Source of the DNA: UBA970 sp049419605
Lineage (GTDB): Bacteria > Bacillota_I > Bacilli_A > RFN20 > CAG-826
NCBI GenBank assembly: GCA_049419605.1
Contig: JBMSKF010000014.1
Span: 1-21,881, forward strand
Length of the DNA stretch: 21,881 bases
Reading direction: 5' to 3'
Part shown: positions 1 through 7,794 of the stretch, piece after piece
How positions within the stretch are numbered: position 1 is the stretch's first letter
Layout: every line of letters begins with the position of its first letter
The notes under the pieces: generated by a model
Database searches by the model: none
What the model was told of the DNA's origin: nothing
What the model saw: only the letters and a program-made list of their open reading frames with translations
Position numbers and translations under genes: made by a program

Positions 1-12
1 TTAAGGTAAAAT

Positions 13-40
13 AAAGCTAAGGGAAACCTTAGCTTTTTTT
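13..40 (+). terminator. Intrinsic terminator abutting the first gene
   Basis: A perfect 10-bp stem (13-22 pairs with 27-36) closes a GAAA tetraloop and runs into an unbroken T tract ending at base 40. This is a textbook rho-independent terminator for a gene left of the window. The reverse strand also has a T-rich run after the stem, so it may work both ways. The ATG of the next gene starts at base 41, directly after the last T. A TAAAAT at 7-12 could be a -10 element that restarts transcription inside the hairpin; its -35 region would lie outside the window. Confidence 0.85.
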
Positions 41-1000
41 ATGAGCAATATTCACAAACCGGAAATTTATCAAGGCTTTGGCAAAACTCAACAATACTTT
101 GAGGGTTGGTATTTTAAACTTGTCTCTAAAGATCAATTAACCTCCATTGCATTCATTCCCGGTATTTCCTTGGCCAAAAAAGACCCCCATGCATTTGTTC
201 AAGTTTTTTTGGTTCGTCATGGAGACAAACCAACCTTAAAAAATGTATATGTTCGTTATCCTATATCGGAATTTATACCTCAAAAAGACCAATTTAAAGT
301 CGCAGTTGGCATGAACCAATTTTCATTACAACACCTTCATCTTGATTTAAAACAAGAAGCATTTTCTATCAAAGGAGATTTACAATTACTTAATCCTACT
401 CCTTTAAATACTGGTTTTTTAAATCCATCTATCATGGGTCCGTTTGCTTATCTACCTAAAATGGAATGCTACCATGGTGTGATTTCCTTATTGCATACAT
501 TTAAAGGGATGTTACAAATCAATGGAGAAAATATCGATTTTACCGGTGGAAAAGGTTACTTAGAAAAAGATTGGGGTACCTCATTTCCATCATCGTATGT
601 ATGGATGCAAGGCAATCATTTTCCAGAAACTGATACCTCATTTTTCTTTTCTTATGCCAACATTCCTTATTTAGGTCTTACGTTTCAAGGATTGATTTGC
701 CATTTGTATTTGCAAGGTAAACATTATCGATTTGCAACCTATAACGGGGGTCGAGTTCGTTCAGAATTAATTGAGGATAAGCAGGTTGAGTATGTCTTAA
801 GTCGTAATGGCTATCGCTTAAGAATTGTTGGTTCCATCGATCAAGTCGTGAACTTACCATCCCCAAAATTTGGGAAGATGGATCACACCATCAAAGAAGG
901 ATTATCAGGTGAAATATTAATATGGTTAATGAAAGGTAAAACGATTGTTTATCAAGGTAAATCAACCTTGGCAGGCATTGAAATCATGAAGAAAAAATGA
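41..1000 (+). CDS. Tocopherol cyclase-like family protein
   Basis: This 319-residue protein resembles the tocopherol cyclase-like family (Pfam Tocopherol_cycl). It has the early YFEGWYFKLVS motif (residues about 19-29), an AFIPGIS segment and a central GGKGYLEKDWG...SSYVWMQGNHF block, which are hallmarks of the family. No signal peptide or membrane segment is seen. Plant members close the chromanol ring of vitamin E, but bacterial members mostly have no known substrate and I would not infer vitamin E synthesis here. The family is thought to have a lipocalin-like beta-barrel fold suited to hydrophobic ligands. The start at 41 is chosen because family similarity begins within the first residues; no Shine-Dalgarno precedes it because the terminator T tract touches the ATG. 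It overlaps the next gene by 4 bp (ATGA) and heads a five-gene operon. Confidence 0.8.
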   Translation: MSNIHKPEIYQGFGKTQQYFEGWYFKLVSKDQLTSIAFIPGISLAKKDPHAFVQVFLVRHGDKPTLKNVYVRYPISEFIPQKDQFKVAVGMNQFSLQHLHLDLKQEAFSIKGDLQLLNPTPLNTGFLNPSIMGPFAYLPKMECYHGVISLLHTFKGMLQINGENIDFTGGKGYLEKDWGTSFPSSYVWMQGNHFPETDTSFFFSYANIPYLGLTFQGLICHLYLQGKHYRFATYNGGRVRSELIEDKQVEYVLSRNGYRLRIVGSIDQVVNLPSPKFGKMDHTIKEGLSGEILIWLMKGKTIVYQGKSTLAGIEIMKKK

Positions 1001-1953
1001 AAAAAATAATTCAAATCATTTTAAAATTTTTGAAATATGCTGGCCTTTCTCTCTATGGTTTGCTGATCGTTAGTCTTGTTCTCACTGGATTTGAAGTGCA
1101 ACGCATTGAACAAAATTATGGATATGTAAAGACACAGTACGCAAGGTCTATCGAAGTCGAAGACTATACGTATTTTTATCGTGAAGTAGGAGAAGAAAAC
1201 CCTGAAACAATTCTGATGATTCATGGATTTTTAGGTTCTAGTTATGATTTTATTGAGGTGATGGATGCATTAAAAGATCGATATCATGTCATCGCGGTTG
1301 ATTTAATAGGTTATGGATTATCAGAAAAATCTTTAACCTTTGATTATGCAAAGGCGAATCAAGCAGCCTATCTTGTTAAATTTCTAGACGCTCTCAATAT
1401 TAGTAATGTTACGGTCATGGCGCATTCCATGGGTGGCGAAGTTTCCTTTCACCTTGCTCACGATTATCCAACGTATGTTGATCAAATGATTTTAGTTGGC
1501 TCTGGGGGTTATGTTGTTCCTTCCAATGATGGAGGACTGATGCCGACCAACCTTCCTTTATTTGTCTATGACTATATTGCCCAAAATTATTTTGTACAGC
1601 GTTCCGTCTTTTTCACTGCCTACTCCAATGAAGAAGTACAAAGTCAACGGGTGACCCAAGAAGATTTTGATGAAATGTATATTGTTAATCGAACCATTCC
1701 AGGAAAAGTATTAAGAGAATTTACACGCGATAACGATTCTGGCTCCACCAATGATAAACTTAAAGATGTAGAGCAACCCATCCTCTTGATCTGGGGTGAG
1801 TTTGATGGATTTATTCCTTTAAGTACAGGTCAATTATTGTTAGCGGAACTCGGTGATAACGCCGACTTAGTGGTCATGCCGAATGCAGGGCACCTACCCT
1901 TTGATACTTATTTTGAAGACTTTATGCATCATGTGGAGGAATTCTTATTATGA
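997..1953 (+). CDS. Membrane-anchored alpha/beta hydrolase
   Basis: This 318-residue alpha/beta hydrolase has a basic N-terminus followed by a hydrophobic segment (about 10-31), so the catalytic domain is probably anchored and outside the cytoplasm. The oxyanion-hole HG is at 76-77 (MIHGFLGSS), the nucleophile elbow AHSMGG places the catalytic serine at 144, Asp270 lies in IWGEFDGF and His299 in NAGHLPF. The triad is complete. The fold covers esterases, lipases, haloalkane dehalogenases and C-C hydrolases, so the substrate cannot be named. The gene starts on the ATGA that ends the previous gene and overlaps the following one in the same way, suggesting translational coupling. Confidence 0.85.
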   Translation: MKKIIQIILKFLKYAGLSLYGLLIVSLVLTGFEVQRIEQNYGYVKTQYARSIEVEDYTYFYREVGEENPETILMIHGFLGSSYDFIEVMDALKDRYHVIAVDLIGYGLSEKSLTFDYAKANQAAYLVKFLDALNISNVTVMAHSMGGEVSFHLAHDYPTYVDQMILVGSGGYVVPSNDGGLMPTNLPLFVYDYIAQNYFVQRSVFFTAYSNEEVQSQRVTQEDFDEMYIVNRTIPGKVLREFTRDNDSGSTNDKLKDVEQPILLIWGEFDGFIPLSTGQLLLAELGDNADLVVMPNAGHLPFDTYFEDFMHHVEEFLL

Positions 1954-2513
1954 AATATGTTTATTTAAAGCAAAAGGTGTTTTCGATTCGTGATGAATTT
2001 AAAGTTTATGATGAAAACCAAACGCTTCTTTATGAGGCGAAGGGGAAAATTCTTACTTTAAACAGCCGTAGAGATTTATTTAAAGCAGGAGAGTCACAAC
2101 CCATCTACACGATGAAACAAAAGGTTTTAACTTTTGTTCCAACCTATTTTCTTTTTGACGCAAACAATGAACAAGTGGCAAAAATGGCACAACAATTATT
2201 AGCATTCTTTGGTGCAAAATTTAACCTTGTCATTAAAGAAAAAAAGTATGACATCAAAGGTGATTTCTTTGGTTATAACTTTTCTATCAATGATGAATCC
2301 GGCTTAGTCGTTCAAATTACCAAGAAATTTTTAAGTTGGGGTGATACGTATCAAATCGCGATTGCAGATACATTTGATACCGCCCTTGCGATTAGTGTGG
2401 TCCTGATGATTGATGATTTTATTGATGATCAAAGAAGAGCATCCGCTGCCGCTGCTGCCTCTTCAACAGGTTCTAATCGTGGCGGCGGTTCATCAAGAGG
2501 AGGAAGAAGATGA
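1950..2513 (+). CDS. LURP-one-related (YxjI-like) protein
   Basis: This 187-residue protein begins MKYVYLKQKVFSIRDEF and continues with alternating beta strands (YDENQTLLYEAKGKIL, FGYNFSINDESGLVVQI). This matches the LURP-one-related family, a Tubby-like 12-strand barrel fold also found in phospholipid scramblases. The conserved part ends near residue 160. The last 25 or so residues are a low-complexity tail, an alanine run followed by Gly/Ser/Arg repeats ending RGGRR, which is not part of the fold and could bind nucleic acid or anionic lipid. A strong GGAGG lies 10 bases before the ATG, and the start overlaps the hydrolase by 4 bp. The function of bacterial members is unknown; family assignment is likely, role is open. 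Confidence 0.75.
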   Translation: MKYVYLKQKVFSIRDEFKVYDENQTLLYEAKGKILTLNSRRDLFKAGESQPIYTMKQKVLTFVPTYFLFDANNEQVAKMAQQLLAFFGAKFNLVIKEKKYDIKGDFFGYNFSINDESGLVVQITKKFLSWGDTYQIAIADTFDTALAISVVLMIDDFIDDQRRASAAAAASSTGSNRGGGSSRGGRR

Positions 2514-4291
2514 AAAAACTCATTCAAAAACTCATTCAATTTATTGTCCAACCATTAAAGAAAAGTTTTCCTCGTTTTCCTGAAGCGATTATTACGAGTT
2601 TCTTGTTAGGTTTTTTAATGGTCCTCAATCTTGAACTCACATCAGAATTACAAATTGACACTCTTACATGGCTTGTTGATCTTAACCGGGTCTTGTTTCT
2701 AGTATTACCATTAATGATCATCCTTAGGTTGGTATCTGAAAGATGGCCAACGCTTCAACGTTTTCATTGGTATGGTTTCGGTTTGATCATCCTCATGGCA
2801 ATTAGTATGTACACCTTCTTGGCATTAGAAAATGTCGAATTAGTTGAATTTAATCGCTTTTCTAATCTCGGGTATGCGTTTTATCTGTTAGTCATTTTTG
2901 TGCCTTACTTGATGGACCATCCCAACATCGGCGTTGGGATCGTTTTATTCTTTACGAAATTGTTTACCAGTTTTTTCTACGCCATCATGCTGTTTATTGG
3001 TATCTTTGTAGTCTTAATCAGTATCAATGTTTTATTTGCACTACAAATTGATTTAATCCTATATGCCGACATATTTATCATCATTGCGACTTATATTTTT
3101 GTCCCTACTTTATTGGATGCGTATCCTAAAACCAATGTAGAACTTTCAGTGAAGAAGGATTTCCATAAAGTTTGGCAAACCGTTTTTCAATTTGTTATCG
3201 CGCCTGTCATTTCAGTATTTTCTATTTTGGTAGTTCTTTATTTAGTGACCAGTTTCTTTAACTCGACTTCGTATGAGGCAAACGTTTATACCTTCTCTGC
3301 TTTGGTCATTGCCTTTGTTGGAATTAGTGCCCAAGTGGCGTTAACTCCACTTTCAAAAACCAATAAATTTATTGAAATTTATGTTTCATATTTTCATTAT
3401 GTGTTGGTAATTGTCATTCTGGGTTATTACCTTGAACAATTTAAAACGATAGCTTTAGATGGTATTTCTTTAGATGTCACCATTCAACTTATGTTGGGCG
3501 TATGGCCTTTATTATATGCGGCATTCGTCATTAGAAAAAACAAAAACGCCGTTCAGAAAGGCTTATTAGCTTTAACCGGTGCTTTCTTGGTGATTGCGGC
3601 TGTCCCGGGACTGAATGCGGTTAGTTTAACCACCATGTTATTGAATGCTCAACTCCAACAAACGTTAAAGACCAACGACATGTTGAATGAGGACAATACG
3701 ATCATCAGAAAAGAAATCTTAGATGATGACACTTATTTTTATTTATTAAGCACCCTTGATAAGATGGATCAACTTGGAATGAATCGATTTCCGTTAGTCC
3801 CAATGGATTACAATCACCCAGCGGATTTTGAGGATGTCTTCGGTGGAAGAGATTTAGATCCAGATAATCCTAACGACGAAGCTTTATTTTATAGTCTTGG
3901 ATTGAATGTGATTGATTTATCGGAATTTCAATATGAGTCTTTAGTTTATGTAAGTTCGGTGAACACTTTAGAAGAAACACCTTTTAACGGGGCTACCATG
4001 CAATTGAGTTATCAAGTTGATGAAACGTTGCATCAATATTTATTAACCGTGACAAGGGAAGGCATCGCCGAAACATTCGATTTATATGAAGATGTGGCTA
4101 AAGTACTGCAAACTCGATTTGCCGTTAACGATAGAAACAACATCCAAGATCCGCTAGAAATGAAAGTGGAAATTGAATTTACTACCTTTGCACTCGACCT
4201 TTGGGTTTTATCTTGTATCTCAACAAGAACCGAATACTATAACGATCTTTCGATGGGATTCTATATTGGATTAAGTAGTCGAAATGGTTAA
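2510..4291 (+). CDS. DUF4153-type polytopic membrane protein
   Basis: This 593-residue protein has about 10-12 hydrophobic segments in its first 370 residues and a mainly soluble C-terminal region of about 200 residues. The arrangement, with segments like KLFTSFFYAIMLFIG and the KVWQTVFQFVIAPVI block, resembles the DUF4153 family of Bacillota membrane proteins of unknown function. The N-terminus is basic (KKLIQKLIQ), and the C-terminal domain contains PLVPMDYNHPADFEDVFGG, also reminiscent of the family. An AGGAGG Shine-Dalgarno lies just before the ATG, inside the Gly/Arg-coding tail of the previous gene (4-bp overlap). The 3' end overlaps the next gene by 8 bp. No catalytic motif is recognised. 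Confidence 0.6.
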   Translation: MKKLIQKLIQFIVQPLKKSFPRFPEAIITSFLLGFLMVLNLELTSELQIDTLTWLVDLNRVLFLVLPLMIILRLVSERWPTLQRFHWYGFGLIILMAISMYTFLALENVELVEFNRFSNLGYAFYLLVIFVPYLMDHPNIGVGIVLFFTKLFTSFFYAIMLFIGIFVVLISINVLFALQIDLILYADIFIIIATYIFVPTLLDAYPKTNVELSVKKDFHKVWQTVFQFVIAPVISVFSILVVLYLVTSFFNSTSYEANVYTFSALVIAFVGISAQVALTPLSKTNKFIEIYVSYFHYVLVIVILGYYLEQFKTIALDGISLDVTIQLMLGVWPLLYAAFVIRKNKNAVQKGLLALTGAFLVIAAVPGLNAVSLTTMLLNAQLQQTLKTNDMLNEDNTIIRKEILDDDTYFYLLSTLDKMDQLGMNRFPLVPMDYNHPADFEDVFGGRDLDPDNPNDEALFYSLGLNVIDLSEFQYESLVYVSSVNTLEETPFNGATMQLSYQVDETLHQYLLTVTREGIAETFDLYEDVAKVLQTRFAVNDRNNIQDPLEMKVEIEFTTFALDLWVLSCISTRTEYYNDLSMGFYIGLSSRNG

Positions 4292-5282
4292 AAGCTTACA
4301 GCCCGTTCAATGGGGGCGCTTATCACTTAAAAACCGCATTGTCATGGCACCTATGTGCATGTATCAAGCCGATAGCAATGGCTTAATTCAGCCATTTCAT
4401 TTTTCACATTACACCGCAAGAGCCTATGGTGGGGTGGCCATGGTTATCACTGAGGCAACCGCAGTCGAAGCACGAGGAAGAATTTCTGATCGAGATCTTG
4501 GCATTTATGATGACCAACATATCAGTGGATTGAAATCACTTGTGAATCATGTACACGAAGCGGGAAGTTTCATTGCTATTCAATTAGCGCACGCTGGCAG
4601 AAAAAGTGGAATTAAAAATCAACTCGCTATTGCTCCAAGCGCCCTTGCATTTTCTCAAGACTATCCCTTACCTAAAGCAATGACTCAGAAAGAGATTCTC
4701 GAAGTAATTCACGCGTTTCAAACCGCTGGTAAAAGAGCACAAGATGCAGGTTTTGACGGGATTGAGATCCACGGTGCTCACGGATATTTGATCAATGAAT
4801 TTTTATCACCATTAACCAATACAAGACAAGATGAATATGGGGGTTCCCTCGCCAATCGTGTTCGCTTTCTTAAAGAAATATTGATTGCCGTTAAAAAAGT
4901 TTTTAAGGGTGAAATCTGGGTTCGATTGTCTGCAGAAGAATATGCAGAAGGCGGTCATCATCTACTTGAAACCATCAAAGTACTTCAGATGATTCAACCC
5001 TACATTGCCGGGGTTAACGTCAGTAGTGGTGGCGTCGTTCCCGTCACGATCCAGCCGAAACCTGGTTATCAATTACCATTCGCTCATGAAATTCAAAAAT
5101 CAGGAATTCTTACTATCGGTGGGGGTCTTATCACCACGCTAGATCAAATTGAATCCGCCCTTGATCAGGATTGTCATTTGATTTATTTAGGAAGAGAATT
5201 GTTGCTTAATCCTTATTTTGTCTTACAACAAATAAAAAAACATGCGCCTGAACGCATGTTAAAACCTTATCAAAGGGGATAA
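4284..5282 (+). CDS. namA: NADPH dehydrogenase, old yellow enzyme family (NamA/YqjM-like)
   Basis: This 332-residue FMN-dependent TIM-barrel oxidoreductase is close to Bacillus YqjM (NamA), which uses NADPH to reduce activated C=C bonds of enones and also nitro compounds. It has the YqjM-type cysteine that tunes FMN (PMCMY, Cys25 and Tyr27), Gln100 in IQLAHAGRKS, the substrate-binding IHGAHGYLINEFLSP with His163, His166 and Tyr168, Arg214 (VRLSAEEY), the phosphate-binding GRELL near 305, and a C-terminal PYQRG whose arginine matches the inter-subunit arginine finger of YqjM. Length is normal for the family. It is the last gene of the operon and starts inside the end of the DUF4153 gene without an obvious Shine-Dalgarno. 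Its stop codon abuts that of the convergent miniprotein gene, and its 3' coding region holds the terminator of the opposite operon. Confidence 0.92.
   Translation: MVKSLQPVQWGRLSLKNRIVMAPMCMYQADSNGLIQPFHFSHYTARAYGGVAMVITEATAVEARGRISDRDLGIYDDQHISGLKSLVNHVHEAGSFIAIQLAHAGRKSGIKNQLAIAPSALAFSQDYPLPKAMTQKEILEVIHAFQTAGKRAQDAGFDGIEIHGAHGYLINEFLSPLTNTRQDEYGGSLANRVRFLKEILIAVKKVFKGEIWVRLSAEEYAEGGHHLLETIKVLQMIQPYIAGVNVSSGGVVPVTIQPKPGYQLPFAHEIQKSGILTIGGGLITTLDQIESALDQDCHLIYLGRELLLNPYFVLQQIKKHAPERMLKPYQRG
5233..5260 (-). terminator. Intrinsic terminator of the ABC exporter operon, inside namA
   Basis: An 8-bp perfect stem (5239-5246 with 5253-5260), GC-rich at the loop end, encloses a 6-base loop. Read on the minus strand it is followed by a T tract (complement of the A run 5234-5240), giving a strong intrinsic terminator. 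It lies 22 bases past the stop of the minus-strand miniprotein gene and entirely within the last codons of the plus-strand old yellow enzyme gene. Confidence 0.85.
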
Positions 5283-5299
5283 TTAATCCTCTTCTTTTT
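5273..5299 (+). terminator. Probable terminator of the first operon, across both stop codons
   Basis: An 8-bp stem (5273-5280 with 5286-5293, one G-U pair) with a 5-base loop is followed on the plus strand by CTTTTTG and further T-rich sequence. It spans the stop codons of both convergent genes, so the descending arm and T tract lie in the 3' coding end of the miniprotein gene. It is weaker than the minus-strand terminator next to it. Confidence 0.55.
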
Positions 5300-5408
5300 G
5301 ATTTTGTTTAACGGGCTTCTTTTTGGTCATCGCACCCCAAACTTTAAGTTTGAGATAGCCAATTACAACCACGGCAACGGCAATGAGTATCCATCCCCAC
5401 CAAGGCAT
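5283..5408 (-). CDS. 41-residue single-pass membrane miniprotein
   Basis: I place the start at the ATG 5406-5408, giving MPWWGWILIAVAVVVIGYLK followed by a charged tail rich in Lys, Gln and Glu. A very good AAAGGAG lies 9 bases upstream, and the start is 1 bp beyond the permease stop codon. An earlier in-frame ATG at 5468 would overlap the permease by about 60 bp and lacks this support. The product has a Trp-rich N-terminus, one hydrophobic helix (about 5-21) and a basic-then-acidic tail, with no known domain recognised. Being last in the TetR/ABC operon and well equipped for translation, it could be a small accessory or stability subunit of the exporter. That role is inferred from position only. 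Confidence 0.7.
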   Translation of the reverse strand: MPWWGWILIAVAVVVIGYLKLKVWGAMTKKKPVKQNQKEED

Positions 5409-5409
5409 G

Positions 5410-6225
5410 TTAAGAGCTCCTTTCTGCGTTGACACGCCGAATGAAAAAACGTAAGGCAAAAGTGGCAATCACGATCATATAGATTGCGCCGATTAGTAAA
5501 TACAAACCAAAACTTAAATCATCCGGACCTTGAGTATTTAAGGCGAGGTTATAAAAACCTTTGACCGCCCAGAAGTTAGGTGATAAACCAAGGATAAATT
5601 GTTTCCAGTCACCAAAGGCATCAAGCAAGATAAGCAGCGGCACCATAAAAACAATGCCACCTGATTTCATCAAGGCAAAGCCCTCGATTTTATTTTTGGC
5701 AAGCGCTGCCATCAGTGCGCCAGCGGTCGGTGTAATTAAACTTGAGACGATTGAAAACAAAATGATGGAAAGATTATCCACAGATGCTAAACCAAAAGAT
5801 AACGCCCCATAGGTAAAGGAAAAGGTGTCACCAAACAAATACTTCATGCCAAAGATCATGACAAAATTACCTAACACCCCAAAGACAAAAGCATATGAAC
5901 TTTTAAATAGGGTGTATCCGCGAACAGTAATAGGGGAAACTGCAATTGCTTTAATGGTTTGTTCGTCCTTGTTTTCTAATAAAGAAAATCCAAGAATAAC
6001 CCCTGAAATAAATCCACCAATTGCAAGAATTAAAATAAAAAGCAATAACATACTCAGCGCATATTCAGGACTTGCCGTATTTAATCCGGTACGAACAAGA
6101 ATTGAAGGGATTAGCCAACCAACAAAACCAAGCATAAAAAAAGGATAAATGAGCATAAACAAATTTAAAGGATCACGAAGTAATGTCTTTAACTCATACC
6201 GAAATAATTTCCAATAATTTTTCAT
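5410..6225 (-). CDS. ABC-2 type transporter permease (second subunit)
   Basis: This 271-residue protein has about six membrane helices. After a short cytoplasmic N-terminus (MKNYWKLFRYELKTLLRDP) comes a first hydrophobic helix, and the coupling-helix region contains LLENKDEQTIKAIAVSPIT, the ABC-2 pattern of E, then T, then a helix ending in VSP. It probably pairs with the upstream permease to form the channel of a heterodimeric exporter powered by the ATPase of the same operon. The start codon overlaps the upstream stop (ATGA), with AAGGAAG upstream. The basic C-terminal end FALRFFIRRVNAERSS overlaps the Shine-Dalgarno of the miniprotein gene. The substrate is unknown; drugs, peptides, lipids or ions are all transported by this superfamily. 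Confidence 0.85.
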   Translation of the reverse strand: MKNYWKLFRYELKTLLRDPLNLFMLIYPFFMLGFVGWLIPSILVRTGLNTASPEYALSMLLLFILILAIGGFISGVILGFSLLENKDEQTIKAIAVSPITVRGYTLFKSSYAFVFGVLGNFVMIFGMKYLFGDTFSFTYGALSFGLASVDNLSIILFSIVSSLITPTAGALMAALAKNKIEGFALMKSGGIVFMVPLLILLDAFGDWKQFILGLSPNFWAVKGFYNLALNTQGPDDLSFGLYLLIGAIYMIVIATFALRFFIRRVNAERSS

Positions 6226-6938
6226 GCGCTGATTGCTTCCTTTCTAAATTGAGGTAACACATAGAACGGAAAGAGGAGAGCGGGATAGGCGAATAAGAAT
6301 AAAATCGTGATCATTAAATCGGAATTACTTAGGGGTTGCCATAAATGAGACAGCGCTCGTTGCCCGGCAAACGTTGGTGAAAGTAAAGCCGTCCATTGCC
6401 AAGATTCGGGGATGATATCAAGATTAACTAGAATGATTGGCACAAATAACAACAAAACAACGCCAGTGTACTTAATTAATAAGTCCATGAAATCATGACT
6501 CATATAAATTAAAACATAACCGATACTTAAGTGGGCAACGGTGATTAATAAAATAAAAAGCAATGATGGCAATATTGGGAATACAGAGTTATGAACCAAC
6601 ACCATCGTTATCCAAATTAATACCAATGAGATTAAACTTCCTACGAGTGCCCCAGCAACCTTTGACATAAGCAGGACAATAGGAGAGGTTGGGGAAACCA
6701 AAACCGCCTTCATCGTGCCTTCTTGTTTTTCATAAAAATAAGCTGCCGCTAATAAAATGATGGCCATGAGTCCGCTATCAAGCATCAGAATTTGAGGTAA
6801 CAATTGATTCGCCTCTTCCTCGCTCACTAGCATGATAATAACTAACCAAATTACGCTGACAAGTAATCCAAAAAAAGTGATTTTATATCGCCAAAGGCGA
6901 AGCACTTCACCTTTCCATAATGAGAAAAATTTATTCAT
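6222..6938 (-). CDS. ABC-2 type transporter permease (first subunit)
   Basis: This 238-residue protein has about six hydrophobic segments. It opens with a cytoplasmic stretch (MNKFFSLWKGEVLRLWRYKI), then a membrane helix, then the typical ABC-2 motif YEKQEGTMKAVLVSPTSP near residue 70. It shares this architecture with the downstream permease but is clearly a different sequence, so the transporter is likely a heterodimer. An AGGA sits 9 bases before the ATG. It overlaps the ATPase gene by 8 bp and the second permease by 4 bp, implying coupled, stoichiometric translation. Confidence 0.85.
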   Translation of the reverse strand: MNKFFSLWKGEVLRLWRYKITFFGLLVSVIWLVIIMLVSEEEANQLLPQILMLDSGLMAIILLAAAYFYEKQEGTMKAVLVSPTSPIVLLMSKVAGALVGSLISLVLIWITMVLVHNSVFPILPSLLFILLITVAHLSIGYVLIYMSHDFMDLLIKYTGVVLLLFVPIILVNLDIIPESWQWTALLSPTFAGQRALSHLWQPLSNSDLMITILFLFAYPALLFPFYVLPQFRKEAISA

Positions 6939-7791
6939 GATGTTTTCCTGTAATTTGAATAAAGATTTTATCCAACGAGGTTTCTTGAGAATGCATCGTG
7001 ACGATACGGTTTTCTTTTAAAATGGTTTGAAATTGTGGTTCATTCGCCAAACCATCTAATGGTAAGAGAATGGATTTTAAACCACTCGCTTCTGTGTATT
7101 CGATTTTTACTTCACGACGACCATATTTGAGTTTCAAGGATTTAGGGGTAGCCGTTTCTAATAATTTGCCATTAGCGATAAAGGCAACTTGATCACATAA
7201 TTCTTCAACATCTGCCATCAAATGGGTTGTGATAATGATCGTTTTTCCTTTTTTCTTTTCTTCTAAAATTAAATCTTTGACGATACGAGCATTGCTTGGA
7301 TCTAAACCATTCGTTGGTTCATCTAAAAAGATGACTTGAGGATCGTTTAATAATGCCTTCACAAAATTAAGTCTCATTTTCATACCTTTTGAGTATTGAC
7401 CTACGGGTTGATGAATGGCCTCACCAAGTCCTACTTTCACTAATAAATCTCGATAGTTAGTTTTCTTTTTATATAAAGAAGCAAAGTATTTTAAATTTTC
7501 ATCCGCGCTCAATTTATTGAAATGGACAGGCATTTCAAAACCCACACCAATATCTTCATAAAAGGATTGCTTGAGATTTTTTAAAGGTTTACCCCTAAAG
7601 GAAACTTGCCCTTCATAGCCGGGCAGTAATTTTATCAACACTTTTTGGGTTGTAGATTTACCCGCCCCTGAGGGTCCTAAAAGACCAAAAATTTGTCCTT
7701 CTTGAATATCTAGATTCAAATCTTTGACAACATAATCGTTTTTAAGATTGTACCGATATTGAAGTCCACGAATTTCATATAAATTTGCCAT
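6931..7791 (-). CDS. ABC transporter ATP-binding protein
   Basis: This 286-residue protein is the motor of the exporter. Walker A is GPSGAGKST (39-47), the signature is the divergent YSKGMKMRL (133-141), Walker B is VIFLDE (153-158), followed by a D-loop (GLDP) and the H-loop His190. The usual Q-loop glutamine appears to be replaced by Glu86 in GFEMPVHF; similar substitutions occur in related multidrug or bacitracin-type ATPases, so this is not evidence of inactivity. About 60 C-terminal residues follow the nucleotide-binding domain. A strong AAGGAGG lies 9 bases before the ATG and the gene follows tetR by 3 bp. It is probably derepressed together with the regulator when TetR leaves the operator. 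Confidence 0.93.
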   Translation of the reverse strand: MANLYEIRGLQYRYNLKNDYVVKDLNLDIQEGQIFGLLGPSGAGKSTTQKVLIKLLPGYEGQVSFRGKPLKNLKQSFYEDIGVGFEMPVHFNKLSADENLKYFASLYKKKTNYRDLLVKVGLGEAIHQPVGQYSKGMKMRLNFVKALLNDPQVIFLDEPTNGLDPSNARIVKDLILEEKKKGKTIIITTHLMADVEELCDQVAFIANGKLLETATPKSLKLKYGRREVKIEYTEASGLKSILLPLDGLANEPQFQTILKENRIVTMHSQETSLDKIFIQITGKHHE

Positions 7792-7794
7792 TGG

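Noticed and set aside
41..1000. Vitamin E biosynthesis from the tocopherol cyclase-like gene
   Set aside because: No other tocopherol or quinone pathway genes are nearby, and bacterial members of this family have mostly unknown substrates.
5283..5468. 61-residue version of the miniprotein
   Set aside because: The longer start overlaps the permease by about 60 bp, while the ATG at 5408 has a strong AAAGGAG at correct spacing.
5561..6148. Plus-strand open frames opposite the second permease
   Set aside because: They are antisense to a clear ABC-2 permease, have no family features and no start signals.
6931..7791. Inactive ABC ATPase because of divergent signature and Q-loop
   Set aside because: Walker A, Walker B and H-loop are intact and similar variants occur in active members of this exporter group.
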